6,773 bases of DNA from Treponema sp. UBA3819. GTDB lineage: Bacteria > Spirochaetota > Spirochaetia > Treponematales > Treponemataceae. A program made the position numbers and the translations under genes. The notes beneath the pieces were generated by a model. That model was not told the origin of the DNA. It searched no databases and saw only the letters and a list, made by a program, of their open reading frames with translations. The stretch covers positions 1-6,773 of the forward strand of contig DFDV01000192.1 in assembly GCA_002369025.1 (NCBI GenBank), read 5' to 3'. This document shows, piece by piece, positions 6,554-6,773 of this stretch. Numbering within the stretch: position 1 is the first letter of the stretch; every line of letters starts with the position of its first letter.

Positions 6554-6582
6554 ATTATATTCATTTATACGGTGAAGGTCAA
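6554..6582 (-). promoter_or_regulatory. Near-consensus sigma70 promoter of the carrier protein operon
   Basis: On the minus strand, TTGACC (6582-6577) and TATAAT (6559-6554) are separated by exactly 17 bases: five of six and six of six consensus matches at ideal spacing. Transcription is predicted at 6547 or 6546, and 6546 is the A of the ATG, so the message would be leaderless. The -35 lies inside one arm of an inverted repeat, which suggests control by a DNA-binding protein. Confidence 0.7.
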
Positions 6583-6611
6583 ATGCCGGAGAATTCAACT
6601 TTTTTGACCTT
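6575..6611. repeat. 9-base perfect inverted repeat, possible operator
   Basis: AAGGTCAAA (6575-6583) and TTTGACCTT (6603-6611) are exact reverse complements separated by 19 bases, with centres 28 bases apart. The left arm covers the -35 of the carrier protein promoter. The right arm sits upstream of the divergent gene. The arrangement fits a dimeric regulator or an RNA polymerase-occluding repressor, but no regulator gene is recognisable in the window. Confidence 0.5.
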
Positions 6612-6659
6612 TGATTGCCCGGATTAAGAAAGTCTTTAGTAGTAAATGCCGAAAATATG

Positions 6660-6668
6660 TGATATAAT
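6660..6668 (+). promoter_or_regulatory. Extended -10 promoter of the right-edge gene
   Basis: TGATATAAT is a perfect extended -10 (TG, one base, TATAAT at 6663-6668). Seven bases follow before ATG 6676, so the predicted start of transcription falls at or next to the A of that codon. No good -35 is present at 17 bases (TAGTAA), which an extended -10 can tolerate. Confidence 0.5.
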
Positions 6669-6675
6669 GAACTAT

Positions 6676-6773
6676 ATGAAAGTAAAAAAGTTTCCTGTAA
6701 TTACTAAAAAAGTTATCTTTTACATCCTGCTGGCGGATGTTCTGCTCTGTTCTCTTGTCTTTGGAATAAGTTA
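6676..6773 (+). CDS. N-terminus of an unidentified membrane or exported protein (cut by window edge)
   Basis: Thirty-two codons are open to the window end. The visible part is a basic start (MKVKKFPVITKK) followed by a hydrophobic helix (about residues 13-32), so the protein is a membrane-anchored or exported protein. Too little is present to name a family; sensor kinases, chemoreceptors and other signalling proteins often begin this way, but that is only a thought. An in-frame ATG at 6667 overlaps the TATAAT hexamer and is less likely. It is transcribed away from the carrier protein operon and shares the intergenic control region with it. Confidence 0.6.
   Translation, partial: MKVKKFPVITKKVIFYILLADVLLCSLVFGIS

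Noticed and set aside
1..6773. CRISPR array, tRNA, rRNA, insertion sequence or phage genes
   Set aside because: No regularly spaced repeats, cloverleaf-like segments, transposase motifs or terminal inverted repeats were seen.

Overview
The window carries most of a minus-strand gene cluster that looks like part of an aryl polyene (APE)-type or related type II fatty-acid/polyketide pathway, interrupted by an unrelated-looking outer-membrane protein gene. The organism is probably a diderm bacterium with moderate GC. A Treponema-like spirochaete is my best guess, from the style of the signal peptide and the outer-membrane protein. Fibrobacter or another diderm cannot be excluded, and no rRNA or other phylogenetic marker is present.

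Layout from right to left, in the direction of minus-strand transcription. A divergent regulatory region (about 6547-6675) separates a truncated plus-strand membrane-protein gene at the right edge from the cluster. Next come two different small acyl carrier proteins (6546-6283 and 6283-6035). They are followed by one long protein (5999-3660) that fuses a six-helix membrane domain, an AMP-forming acyl-activating enzyme and a hot-dog dehydratase. This order matches the separate apeE-apeF-apeG-apeH-apeI genes of proteobacterial APE clusters as I remember them. A small single-pass membrane protein (3576-3187) follows with its own ribosome binding site and a possible promoter. A plus-strand gene (1869-3167) for an exported, probably beta-barrel, outer-membrane protein then breaks the run. 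Left of it the minus strand resumes with a family 2 glycosyltransferase (1814-1068) and an LpxL/HtrB-type acyltransferase (1071-85). These two overlap at ATGA and together correspond to the glycosyltransferase/acyltransferase step that I recall as fused (apeJ) in E. coli.

Likely joint function (inference): the adenylating domain activates a starter acid and loads it on a carrier protein. The carrier holds the growing chain. The dehydratase domain introduces double bonds during elongation. The glycosyltransferase and acyltransferase join the finished acyl chain to a lipid or sugar anchor at the inner membrane. Ketosynthases, ketoreductase, exporter and the starter-acid enzyme (ammonia lyase or similar) are not in the window, so the pathway is incomplete here and the product cannot be read from this sequence.

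The most notable regulatory observation is that several starts in the window lack a Shine-Dalgarno sequence and have a sigma70-type -10 hexamer only about 7-13 bases upstream. This suggests leaderless or very short-leader transcripts, most clearly for the first acyl carrier protein.
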